The notes: generated by a model not told the origin, from the sequence alone. A stretch of 13,938 nt of DNA from Clostridiales bacterium (GCA_019418025.1 DYCR01000021.1:2760-16697); one strand, 5' to 3'; positions 1 through 7,110 are shown, counted from the first letter of the stretch. A program made the numbers and translations.

Positions 1-1081
1 GCTCCTGCTCTTCCTTGCTGCTCATCCAGCTGATGTATTCCCAAGCAGCATCCTGCTTTTCCTGGCTGGACTTTGCGTTGATAACATAGCATGCACCGGC
101 GATTGCGGTTGCGGACTTGCCGGAAGGACCGGCGGGAGGTGCGCACAGACCCAGATCATCCAGATCCATGCCGCGGTTTGCAACGTCCATGACCCAGTCG
201 GTAGCGAAGGGCATCATTGCGATCTTGCCCTGGCTGAACTGCTCAAGCAGATCACCGAACTTCAGGGTGCGGTCATTCTGGAGAAGCTTATCTGCAGACA
301 GCTTCTGGTAGAACTTTGCAGCCTCGATGGCAGCGGGATCGGTGAAGGTCAGTTCTGCGGTGCCGTCCTCATTCTGCTTGGTCAGATCACCGCCAGCCTG
401 CCAGACATAGTACTGGAAGAACCACTCGGTCCACTCGGAAGCCAGAGTAGCATAGCCGGTCACCTGCTTGTCGGGGTTGTTCAGCTTCTTGGCGATTTCC
501 AGAGCCTCGTCCCATGTTTTGGGAGGATTCTCGATGCCGGCCTCTGCAAACAGGGCCTTGTTGTAGCCAAACAGCATGGGGGTCACTTCGGTGGGCAGAC
601 CGTAGATGTTGCCGTCTCTTGTGAACATATCCAGATAGGTCTTATCCAGATTGGGGGTATCCTCCCAAGCGTCCAGATACTCGTTCAGGGGCTTTACGAT
701 GCCGGCGGAGATGTACTTATCCATCATCGTGAAAGAACCGATAATGAAGTCCGGTGCGGTACCGGCAGCAACGCCGGTGTAGAAATCGTTGCCGGGGTCA
801 CCCTCTTTAACGACTTTGTTCAGAGTGATATGGGGGTGAGCCTTCAGAAATTCGGCTTCACGCTCGTTCTGGAACTCATCCTGATTACGGCTCGTGACCC
901 ACATGGTCAGTTCCACAGGAGCCTTGGAGTCATTCGCAGTTGTGCTTTGTGATGTTCCGTCAGTAGCAGGCACGGAGGCACCTGTTTCTGTGGGAGCGGG
1001 GTTACCGCCGCAGCCGGCCAGCATAGACAGCGCGATCGCACCGCTGCTGAGCAATGCAAGCAATTGTTTACTCTTCTTCAT
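1..1081 (-). CDS. Sugar ABC transporter solute-binding lipoprotein (3' end cut off by window)
   Basis: Extracellular receptor that should deliver a sugar or oligosaccharide to the permeases encoded divergently to its right. Translation of the minus strand is open for 360 residues and runs off the left edge; family members are usually 420-450 residues, so perhaps 60-90 are missing. The N-terminus has Lys-Lys, a hydrophobic stretch and the lipobox LAGC at residues 21-24 (Cys24 lipidated), then a Ser/Thr/Pro/Ala-rich linker to about residue 54. Family hallmarks follow: ELTMWVTSRN (57-66), GVAAGTAPDF (103-112), and GLPTEVTPMLFGYNKALFAE (161-180) before NPPKTWDEAL. This is the SBP_bac_1/MalE-like type. 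The start is set by GGAGGAGG (1090-1097), 8 nt upstream. Being transcribed away from its permeases is less common than being first in their operon. The ligand cannot be read from the sequence; a host-type galactose/GalNAc oligosaccharide is inferred from the linked enzymes. Confidence 0.93.
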   Translation of the reverse strand, partial: MKKSKQLLALLSSGAIALSMLAGCGGNPAPTETGASVPATDGTSQSTTANDSKAPVELTMWVTSRNQDEFQNEREAEFLKAHPHITLNKVVKEGDPGNDFYTGVAAGTAPDFIIGSFTMMDKYISAGIVKPLNEYLDAWEDTPNLDKTYLDMFTRDGNIYGLPTEVTPMLFGYNKALFAEAGIENPPKTWDEALEIAKKLNNPDKQVTGYATLASEWTEWFFQYYVWQAGGDLTKQNEDGTAELTFTDPAAIEAAKFYQKLSADKLLQNDRTLKFGDLLEQFSQGKIAMMPFATDWVMDVANRGMDLDDLGLCAPPAGPSGKSATAIAGACYVINAKSSQEKQDAAWEYISWMSSKEEQE

Positions 1082-1107
1082 ACTGTATTCCTCCTCCAGA
1101 TTTGGCA

Positions 1108-1127
1108 CGAATACACGGATGCATTCG
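1108..1127. promoter_or_regulatory. Imperfect 20-bp palindrome in the leader of the binding-protein gene
   Basis: The arms CGAATACA and TGCATTCG flank a 4-nt centre (CGGA); seven of eight arm positions are complementary. It lies about +8 to +27 relative to the start point expected from the promoter at 1142-1170 and about 10 nt upstream of the ribosome site. It could be a repressor operator or a short mRNA hairpin. Function is inferred from position only. Confidence 0.4.
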
Positions 1128-1141
1128 TATGTGATGGGTCT

Positions 1142-1170
1142 ATGATAGCAAACAGTTTCCTCCATGTAAA
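1142..1170 (-). promoter_or_regulatory. SigA-type promoter of the binding-protein gene
   Basis: Read on the minus strand: -35 TTTACA (1165-1170), exactly 17 bp spacer, -10 TATCAT (1142-1147), preceded by TGC to give an extended -10. The predicted start is near 1135, leaving a leader of roughly 54 nt. The -35 differs from consensus at two positions, as expected of a promoter helped by an activator bound at the adjacent repeats. Confidence 0.75.
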
Positions 1171-1175
1171 TGCAG

Positions 1176-1217
1176 AATATTTAACCTGATGGGCAAAATA
1201 TTTAACCTGTTGGTCAA
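1176..1217. promoter_or_regulatory. Tandem direct repeats, 21-bp period: likely AraC-family activator site
   Basis: AATATTTAACCTG occurs perfectly at 1176-1188 and 1197-1209, and similarity continues through each 21-bp unit (GATGGGCAA against GTTGGTCAA at the ends). Two direct repeats one 21-bp step apart, two helical turns, is the classic layout of AraC/XylS-family half-sites (compare araI1-I2). The proximal unit ends 5 bp before the -35 box of the leftward promoter, a class II activator position. A weaker third copy (9 of 13 matching) starts at 1260, exactly 63 bp, or three periods, from the second. AraC-type regulators, including two-component YesN types, commonly control such sugar transporters, but no regulator gene is in this window. 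Confidence 0.65.
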
Positions 1218-1310
1218 AATGGTGTACTTATTCATGCACATTGCACTAACGATGTCAAAAATATTCACACAGAAGGTTGATTTTATGTCTCACTCTATTA
1301 TTCATAATTC

Positions 1311-1319
1311 TGATACAAT
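1311..1319 (+). promoter_or_regulatory. Extended -10 promoter for the permease-glycosidase operon
   Basis: TGATACAAT is an extended -10 (TGn plus TACAAT at 1314-1319). No good -35 lies 16-18 bp upstream, which suggests dependence on the extended -10 and/or an activator. Transcription would begin near 1326, just upstream of the AAAGGAG ribosome site of the first permease gene. Confidence 0.5.
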
Positions 1320-1351
1320 ATCGCCATAAACGGAAAGGAGCGGCTTGCGTT

Positions 1352-2236
1352 ATGAATCGTTTGACCCGTCGGAACTACTTCTTGGCACAAAAAATTACGC
1401 CTTGGCTGATTTTGTGCATCCCAATGATATTTACATTGTGGCTGAAATACTACCCTATATTAAAGGCAGTATACATCTCCTTCTTCAACTACAATCCCAC
1501 AAATCAGCCCGGTGAATTCGTGGGGCTTCAGAACTATACCACCATGTTCCAAACTGAATACTATTGGGAGGCATGGGGCAACAGCTTTGTGTTCCTGTTC
1601 CTCCAGATCGGCATGGTGTTCATCATTCCCATCATTCAGGCATTGTTCCTGAATGAATTGAGAAAGAAAAATGTGATCTCGACCATGTATCTGCTGCCCA
1701 CACTGATCCCCACCACGATCAACGTCATTATCTGGCGCTGGGTCTGGCATCCTGACTACGGCATCGCCAATCAGGTGATGAAGCTGTTTGGTGCCGAACC
1801 TCAGACATGGCTGAGCGATCCGTCTCTGGTCAAGTTCTGTATCATTTTCCCCGGTGTCATCGGCGGTGGCATTGCCGTGCTTTTGTACCTGTCTGCAATC
1901 CAGGGCATCTCCCCTGACATCTTGGAGTCGGCCTCTCTGGACGGCTGCACCGGCTGGAAGCGAATCTGGTATATCACACTGCCCAATATCCGCTTTGTGA
2001 TTTTCATTCAGTTGGTCATGTCGGTTTCTGCGGCCATGCAGATGCTGGATGCTCCCTATATGTTCGCAGCAGGCGGCCCCAGCGGCGCATCTACCACCCA
2101 GGGTATCTACATCTATAATGCATTCAATCGGGATTATAACTACGGGCGCGGCTCGGCGGCGTCGGTTGTCCTGATGCTGGTCGTTCTGGTGATGACCATG
2201 ATTCAAATGCATTTTGAAAATGCAGAAAGGGAGTGA
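1352..2236 (+). CDS. Carbohydrate ABC transporter permease, MalF/UgpA type
   Basis: First membrane subunit of the sugar importer, 294 residues, about the usual size for the family without the large MalF P2 loop. Six hydrophobic segments can be seen, beginning with the one around residues 16-40. The cytoplasmic EAA loop that docks the ATPase reads ESASLDGCTGWKRIWYITLP from residue 192, with the conserved Gly and Leu-Pro. The start at 1352 is preferred because AAAGGAG (1334-1340) precedes it and the protein then begins MNRLTRRNYF, as relatives do. A TTG codon 75 bp upstream in frame has no ribosome site and lies before the predicted promoter. The gene is followed by the second permease after 5 nt. 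The energising ATPase (MsmK/MalK type) is not encoded in this window and is presumably shared and located elsewhere. Confidence 0.93.
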   Translation: MNRLTRRNYFLAQKITPWLILCIPMIFTLWLKYYPILKAVYISFFNYNPTNQPGEFVGLQNYTTMFQTEYYWEAWGNSFVFLFLQIGMVFIIPIIQALFLNELRKKNVISTMYLLPTLIPTTINVIIWRWVWHPDYGIANQVMKLFGAEPQTWLSDPSLVKFCIIFPGVIGGGIAVLLYLSAIQGISPDILESASLDGCTGWKRIWYITLPNIRFVIFIQLVMSVSAAMQMLDAPYMFAAGGPSGASTTQGIYIYNAFNRDYNYGRGSAASVVLMLVVLVMTMIQMHFENAERE

Positions 2237-2241
2237 GTTAC

Positions 2242-3594
2242 ATGAAAAAGAACAAAGCTACAAAGGTGCGTCTGTCAAAGGGCGATCTATCCTTAAAAAT
2301 TGTTGCAGTGATCGTTACGACCATTTCCATGCTGCTGATCCTGTTCCCTTTTGCACTGACCATCAGCAATGCAATGAAGGACAATGTCAAGATCTATGAC
2401 GTTCCTCCGAAGCTGCTCCCGGACTCGGCAAACTCCCTCAGTGTCAGCGTAGACTACAGCGGATTTACCGGATCGGATTCCGAGCTTGAGCAGGCACTGC
2501 AGGATGATATGGTCAGCGCAATGTTCGGTATCTATACAAAGCTGGACCGTGAGTCTATTTTTGAGATCAAGTTCTATGGTGTGAAGGACGGAAAGACCAT
2601 TTTCTACTCCCGTGCTCACCAGATCGAGCTGCAGATGGAAAAAGACTACGGTATCTACGAAGGCACTGTCATCAAGTCCAAGACACTGCTCTATAAGGAC
2701 CGTGCCGAAAGAGTCTCTCAGATTCTGGGCTATGATTTTGATGTCAACGGACTGTCCAAGCATGAAGCCCCCCAGATGGTTCAGGCTGATGTTCTCGACA
2801 TGCTGGATGAGGTATTTGCCGAAAAGTTCCCCCTCCACGGTGAACTTTCTGCCTGCAAGACTGCAAAGAATAATTTCCTGCTTCTGGAAAGCTTCGTTCA
2901 CTATATGCGTCTGCCCCAGTACATGTACGGCTCCAATGAGGTCATTGCAAAGTACGGCTTTATGTCCTTTGTCGGCAACACGGTTCTCGTCATCGGCTTT
3001 GCCATCATTTCTCAGGTACTGCTTTGCTCGATCTGCGGCTTCGTGATCAGCCGCCTGATGACGCCAAAGGCCGGCAAATTTGTTCTGATGTTCTTCCTTG
3101 GAGCAATGATGATCCCCTTTGTCAGCATCATGCTGCCGCAGCTGATCATGTACCAGCAGATGGGCGCATACAACAACTATGCAGCACTGCTGCTTCCCTA
3201 TCTGTATCCCTACGGCTTCTTCGTATATCTGTTCAAGGGATTCTTTGACCGAATTCCCGGCTCTTACTTTGAAGCTGCCCGTCTAGACGGAGCCTCCAGC
3301 TTCTTCCTCTACACTCGGATCTGCATGCCGCTGTCCAAGCCGATCATCTCCCTGATCGCCCTGCAAACCTTCTTGGGTAACTGGAACGATTTCTTCTGGG
3401 CATGGATGGTTACGGAGCGTCAGGATCTGTGGACCCTGAATGTGGCACTATATAATATTTCCAATAACGTCAGCACCAAGCAGAATGCACTGATGGGTAT
3501 TTCTCTGGTCACCATTCTGCCCGTTATCCTGATTTCTCTGATATTCTCCAAACAGCTGAAGCAGAGCATCATGGCATCCGGTGTGAAAGGATAA
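2242..3594 (+). CDS. Carbohydrate ABC transporter permease, MalG type, with large extracellular insertion
   Basis: Second membrane subunit of the importer, 450 residues against about 270-300 for ordinary MalG-type permeases. TM1 is at about residues 17-44. Residues 54-210 form a soluble, charged region rich in acidic and aromatic residues, with predicted beta and helical stretches and no membrane segment. The standard permease then resumes with LLESFVHYMR and FVGNTVLVIG. The EAA loop EAARLDGASSFFLYTRICMP and the family signature GNWNDFFWAW are intact. By topology the insertion faces outward, between TM1 and TM2. It may help dock the binding protein, as the P2 loop does in MalF, but here it sits in the other subunit. 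The start at ATG 2242 is set by AAGGGAG (2226-2232); a GTG at 2233 is too close to that site. The next gene follows after 4 nt. Confidence 0.93.
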   Translation: MKKNKATKVRLSKGDLSLKIVAVIVTTISMLLILFPFALTISNAMKDNVKIYDVPPKLLPDSANSLSVSVDYSGFTGSDSELEQALQDDMVSAMFGIYTKLDRESIFEIKFYGVKDGKTIFYSRAHQIELQMEKDYGIYEGTVIKSKTLLYKDRAERVSQILGYDFDVNGLSKHEAPQMVQADVLDMLDEVFAEKFPLHGELSACKTAKNNFLLLESFVHYMRLPQYMYGSNEVIAKYGFMSFVGNTVLVIGFAIISQVLLCSICGFVISRLMTPKAGKFVLMFFLGAMMIPFVSIMLPQLIMYQQMGAYNNYAALLLPYLYPYGFFVYLFKGFFDRIPGSYFEAARLDGASSFFLYTRICMPLSKPIISLIALQTFLGNWNDFFWAWMVTERQDLWTLNVALYNISNNVSTKQNALMGISLVTILPVILISLIFSKQLKQSIMASGVKG

Positions 3595-3598
3595 TATC

Positions 3599-5395
3599 AT
3601 GGATCATTTTACCCCTGAAATTCATATCGATCTTCCGCTGAGATCCGATCATACCTTTTCGGTAACGGATTTTGGCGCCAGTACAAAAACGGAAAGCTGC
3701 AATACTGCAGCTTTCCGTACTGCCATAGAGGCTTGCCGACTGCATCCCGGCAGCCGTCTGGATATCCCCCATGGGGTATATCACTTTTATCAGCCCATCG
3801 ATGGCGTACATATCCCGCTTCACCATGTTTCCGATCTGACCATAGAGGGAAACGGGAGTGAACTGATTTTCCATACCCCCGTAGAATACTGGGACATCCG
3901 AAACAGTACCCGTATCCATTTAAAAAATCTGGTTATGGACTGGGCATGGGAGGAAAGACCGCTTGCCTCTGTCGGAGTGCTGAAAGAGCTTGCCCCGGAC
4001 GGCAGTTATCTGGATGTATCCTTTCCGGCATGTGATTCGGTTCCTGAAGATATGGAGATCCGTATTGTGGGACCCTTCGACCCGACACGATATACACCGG
4101 GCTGTGCCGGCGGAATCGAATTTCGTCCCTATCGAAATGAACATCTCCGTCTGACCGCAGATGGAAAAACAGACGAAGAGATGCAGCACCTGATTCGGGA
4201 GCTGAGCAATATTCTTCTTCCGAAAATGCATAAGCTCTCTGAGAATACCCTGCGTATTTATACCCGAAATCCGGAATGGGCGCTTCGGCATTTCCGTGCA
4301 GGACAATGCTATAACTTCCGGCATTTGGAGTACGACGGAGTTGCCGTCCGCACCAGTCGCAGCAGCCACATCACCTTGGAGCGGATCACCCTATACGGCT
4401 GCCCCGGAAGCGGATTTTTAAGCAGCGGCGGCGTGCATCATCTCCATTTTGATCATTGCCGGATCGTACCCCGCCCGGGAACTCCTCGCAGCATTTCCAC
4501 GGCGGTTGACTGCCTGCACGTCGGCAATTCCCAAGGTCAGTTCATCATTGAGGACTGTGACTTCTCCGGCGCGGGAGATGATTGCATCAATCTGCACGAC
4601 AATTCCAGTATGGGCGTGCGCCGATTGAGTGACCATAAGCTTTTGGCTATGCGCGTTGCTGAACATGCATTGCAGTTTGAGGCCGGAAGTCTGGTCGAGC
4701 TTCGGAATCCTGACCTTTCCCCTGTCGGTTTTTCGTCGCGTGTGGAACAGGTAGAGTATCAGCCGGAACAGCGGACCTGCGTTCTCACCTTCGCGGAGCC
4801 TCTGCCGCAGGAGCTGAATGAAGAAACCGTCCTTTTCAATCGCAGCTTCCATACAGACTACTATATCATTCGCAACTGCCGCTTTACCAACAACCGTGCC
4901 CGAGGGGCATTGCTGCAAGGCAGTCATGGTTTGGTTGAACATAATGTGTTTGAAAATATTCAAGGTGCAGCGATCCAGATCGAAACCGGATGTGAAAATC
5001 GGTGGAGTGAGGGTCAAGGCGTAGAGGATTTGCTGATTCGAGGGAATATCATCCGCCACTGTGATCTGAATGCATGGCAGATGGCTGTCATTTATATGGG
5101 CGTGTACCTCCCTGCCGGAAGAACCAACTACCCTGTTTTTACCAACATCGAATTGTGTGACAATACCATAGTGGACTGTCCAAGGCTTGCTGGATTTTTC
5201 TCTTCCTGTGAAAATGTGCATGTGCATCATAACACGGTCATCAATGCCGCGCAGTTGGATTACAGCATTCCCTGCTATGGCTCAAGCACCATGGAGGAAC
5301 CGATCTACGGCGAGCATTACGAGGGAATTTTTCAATTTTCACACAGCCGCAACTGTATCGCAGAGGATAATGTAATTTTCAGTACCATACTATAA
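3599..5395 (+). CDS. GH110-like right-handed beta-helix glycosidase, cytosolic
   Basis: Probable exo-glycosidase of 598 residues. Known GH110 enzymes remove terminal alpha-1,3-linked galactose (blood group B and linear alpha-Gal) with inversion. The N-terminal part has the parallel beta-helix opening FSVTDFGAST...NTAAFRTAIEAC, then LTIEGNGSELIFHTPVEYWD. The most telling match is the central and C-terminal part: STAVDCLHVGNSQG, then GDDCINLHD with an Asp pair at 327-328, where GH110 has its conserved Asp-Asp before I/TN.H. NNRARG (431-436), HNVFENIQGAAIQIE and the repeated N-x-I/F-x-x-C rungs follow. There is no signal peptide, unlike the exported Bacteroides GH110 enzymes, so it should act in the cytosol on imported sugar. 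The ribosome site GAAAGGA (3585-3591) overlaps the end of the upstream permease gene, indicating coupling. Fold is certain; family is likely; exact linkage is unknown, and another beta-helix glycosidase specificity cannot be excluded. Confidence 0.82.
   Translation: MDHFTPEIHIDLPLRSDHTFSVTDFGASTKTESCNTAAFRTAIEACRLHPGSRLDIPHGVYHFYQPIDGVHIPLHHVSDLTIEGNGSELIFHTPVEYWDIRNSTRIHLKNLVMDWAWEERPLASVGVLKELAPDGSYLDVSFPACDSVPEDMEIRIVGPFDPTRYTPGCAGGIEFRPYRNEHLRLTADGKTDEEMQHLIRELSNILLPKMHKLSENTLRIYTRNPEWALRHFRAGQCYNFRHLEYDGVAVRTSRSSHITLERITLYGCPGSGFLSSGGVHHLHFDHCRIVPRPGTPRSISTAVDCLHVGNSQGQFIIEDCDFSGAGDDCINLHDNSSMGVRRLSDHKLLAMRVAEHALQFEAGSLVELRNPDLSPVGFSSRVEQVEYQPEQRTCVLTFAEPLPQELNEETVLFNRSFHTDYYIIRNCRFTNNRARGALLQGSHGLVEHNVFENIQGAAIQIETGCENRWSEGQGVEDLLIRGNIIRHCDLNAWQMAVIYMGVYLPAGRTNYPVFTNIELCDNTIVDCPRLAGFFSSCENVHVHHNTVINAAQLDYSIPCYGSSTMEEPIYGEHYEGIFQFSHSRNCIAEDNVIFSTIL
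3689..3718 (+). repeat. Perfect 13-bp inverted repeat with 4-nt loop inside the glycosidase gene
   Basis: ACGGAAAGCTGCA (3689-3701) and its exact complement (3706-3718) flank ATAC, about 90 nt into the coding sequence. The mRNA would form a very stable hairpin just after the permease-glycosidase boundary. No U-tract follows, so it is not a standard terminator. It may act as an RNA-processing or translation-pausing element, or be chance. Confidence 0.6.
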
Positions 5396-5422
5396 TAAAT
5401 AACATATAACGGAGAATACTTT

Positions 5423-7069
5423 ATGAATCGATCCCAACGAATCGGGTATATCACTGCCCGTGAAGAATTTTTATATCCGGATACAAAGCATACCGATCTT
5501 CCGGATTCTATCCGGATTGCAATGCCGCGCAATGGACGGCCCGGTATTCAGCTGATCCTGGAAACGGAAAATCCCCACGTTGCTGCACGCTTGGACGGAG
5601 ATGCATTCCGGGCTGAATGGTTTGAAATGCGGTCAGTGCCGGTGGAATACAACACAGGAGACGGACAGTCACAGGGCGGTTCTATGGTTTTGGAGGAGCG
5701 TCCTGCAAAAAAACCAGATTACGCCACAAGACTGGCCCCCTTTGATGTGTATGACTGTCTGGTGCCTGTGAAAGACGGAATCATTCCGGCGAAAAACGGT
5801 GCTGCGGCTCTGTATTTTTGCCTGATTCCGGATGCTGATATTGTGCCCGGCGTGCATCGTGTGACATTGACCGTAGATGGTTATACCTGTGCCATCGAAA
5901 TAAAGGTCTATTCTGCCGCCCTGCCTGAGACATTCTTTCCTGTGACGAACTGGTTCAGCGTCCCTGCCATGGCGCACTGCCATGGATTGGAGCGCAACAG
6001 CAAGGCGCACTACGATATGGTTGGAAAATATGCACGATTAATGAGGCGTATCCATCAGAAAATCTTCTTTATCGAGTTAAATCCGTCGGTTTTGGTATCT
6101 CGCGATCCTGTCCGGTTTGACTTTGAGCAGCTTCGTCCGTTGATCGAGTGTTTTATGAACGAAGGACTCGATACTCTGGAAATCGGTCCCCTGCTCAGTC
6201 GAGGCTTCTTACCCGACGGGATGCCGGACATGTACACCGCCCAGTTCCGCTGTGCCTTGGCACCCGACCTTCCTTTGGAAAGTCCTGAGGGATACGACCT
6301 TACCGTGCGGTATATGCAGGAGCTGTCTGCCTTCCTGAAAAAATACGGATGGGACAAGAAGATCCTGTTTCATATTCATGATGAACCGGACATTCACTAT
6401 CGGACAGAAGCAGATCTGGACACACGGCGCAGCCAGTATTATCTGGCTGCATCCTTGGTGCGCCGCTATTTCCCGGAAGCACGGATCATCGAGGCCGTAG
6501 ACAGTCCCAAATTCTACGGCGGCGTGGACATCTGGACACCAAGCACCGTTGGCTATGAGCGCAGCAAGGCAGACTTTGACCGTTTTACTGCACTGGGGGA
6601 AGAAGTATGGACCTATGTCTGCTGTGGCCCTGAGGGTCAATGGCTGAACCGCTTTCTGGATTTTGATCTGATCAAGGGACGACTGTTGTTCTGGGGCTGT
6701 GCCAAGAATCGACTGTCCGGTTTCCTGCACTGGGGTCTGAATCAGTTTCCTGAAGGGATGGACCCGTTTCATGCCACCAGCTGCCACAATCCAACGGGCA
6801 TTGGAACGAACTTCCCCTGCGGAGATGCATTTATTGCGTATCCCGGCGATGGAGAACCTTGGCCAGGGATGCGTCTGGAAGCACATCGCAGAGGTGTCGA
6901 GGATGCCACGCTTCTAAAAATGCTCCGGCAAAAAGATGAAAAGGCTCATGATGAGCTGATATCGCGTATTTTTACAGATAACAGCCACTACCAGTCTGAT
7001 CCGGCTGAATTTGATCAGGTCTATGAGCATCTGCTGTTTTTGCTGAGTGACGAAAAAACGCAGGAATAA
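5423..7069 (+). CDS. DUF4091 / GH123-like glycoside hydrolase, cytosolic
   Basis: Probable glycosidase of 548 residues. GH123 members are exo-beta-N-acetylgalactosaminidases that use the substrate's acetamido group and an adjacent Asp-Glu pair; many DUF4091 relatives are uncharacterised. An N-terminal beta-sandwich (about 1-170) is followed by a TIM-barrel-like domain. FHIHDEPD carries the Asp-Glu pair at 320-321. The DUF4091 signatures come next: GEEVWTYVCCGPEGQWLNRF, RLLFWGCAKNRLSGFLHWGL, then AFIAYPGDGEPWPGMRLEAH and RRGVEDATLL. No signal peptide is present. The start has GGAG (5411-5414) 8 nt upstream, and the gene lies 27 nt after the GH110-like gene, so it is the last gene of the operon. 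It may remove a beta-GalNAc or related sugar before or after the partner enzyme acts. Family is confident; substrate is inferred. Confidence 0.85.
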   Translation: MNRSQRIGYITAREEFLYPDTKHTDLPDSIRIAMPRNGRPGIQLILETENPHVAARLDGDAFRAEWFEMRSVPVEYNTGDGQSQGGSMVLEERPAKKPDYATRLAPFDVYDCLVPVKDGIIPAKNGAAALYFCLIPDADIVPGVHRVTLTVDGYTCAIEIKVYSAALPETFFPVTNWFSVPAMAHCHGLERNSKAHYDMVGKYARLMRRIHQKIFFIELNPSVLVSRDPVRFDFEQLRPLIECFMNEGLDTLEIGPLLSRGFLPDGMPDMYTAQFRCALAPDLPLESPEGYDLTVRYMQELSAFLKKYGWDKKILFHIHDEPDIHYRTEADLDTRRSQYYLAASLVRRYFPEARIIEAVDSPKFYGGVDIWTPSTVGYERSKADFDRFTALGEEVWTYVCCGPEGQWLNRFLDFDLIKGRLLFWGCAKNRLSGFLHWGLNQFPEGMDPFHATSCHNPTGIGTNFPCGDAFIAYPGDGEPWPGMRLEAHRRGVEDATLLKMLRQKDEKAHDELISRIFTDNSHYQSDPAEFDQVYEHLLFLLSDEKTQE

Positions 7070-7075
7070 ATCATA

Positions 7076-7110
7076 CACCCCTCTCTCGACAGAGGATCGA
7101 GGGAGGGGTG
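7076..7110 (+). terminator. Strong hairpin closing the glycan operon (no U-tract)
   Basis: A 14-bp stem pairs 7076-7089 with 7097-7110 (one G-U type position) around a 7-nt loop, starting 7 bp after the stop of the last operon gene. CCTTCGCAG follows instead of a run of T, so intrinsic termination may be weak. It could instead protect the mRNA 3' end. Confidence 0.55.

Noticed and set aside
1135..1160. Possible CcpA cre box around the receptor promoter
   Set aside because: The central CG and flanking bases do not fit the cre consensus; only scattered matches.
1277..1351. Upstream TTG start extending the first permease by 25 residues
   Set aside because: It lies before the predicted promoter, lacks a ribosome site, and ATG 1352 has AAAGGAG and a homologue-like N-terminus.
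1460..2212. Minus-strand open frame of 250 codons opposite the first permease gene
   Set aside because: His/Gln/Asp-rich composition typical of an antisense shadow, no ribosome site, and it lies fully inside a gene with clear homology on the other strand.
4418..5230. Minus-strand open frame of 270 codons opposite the GH110-like gene
   Set aside because: No recognisable domain or ribosome site; the plus-strand gene explains the sequence.
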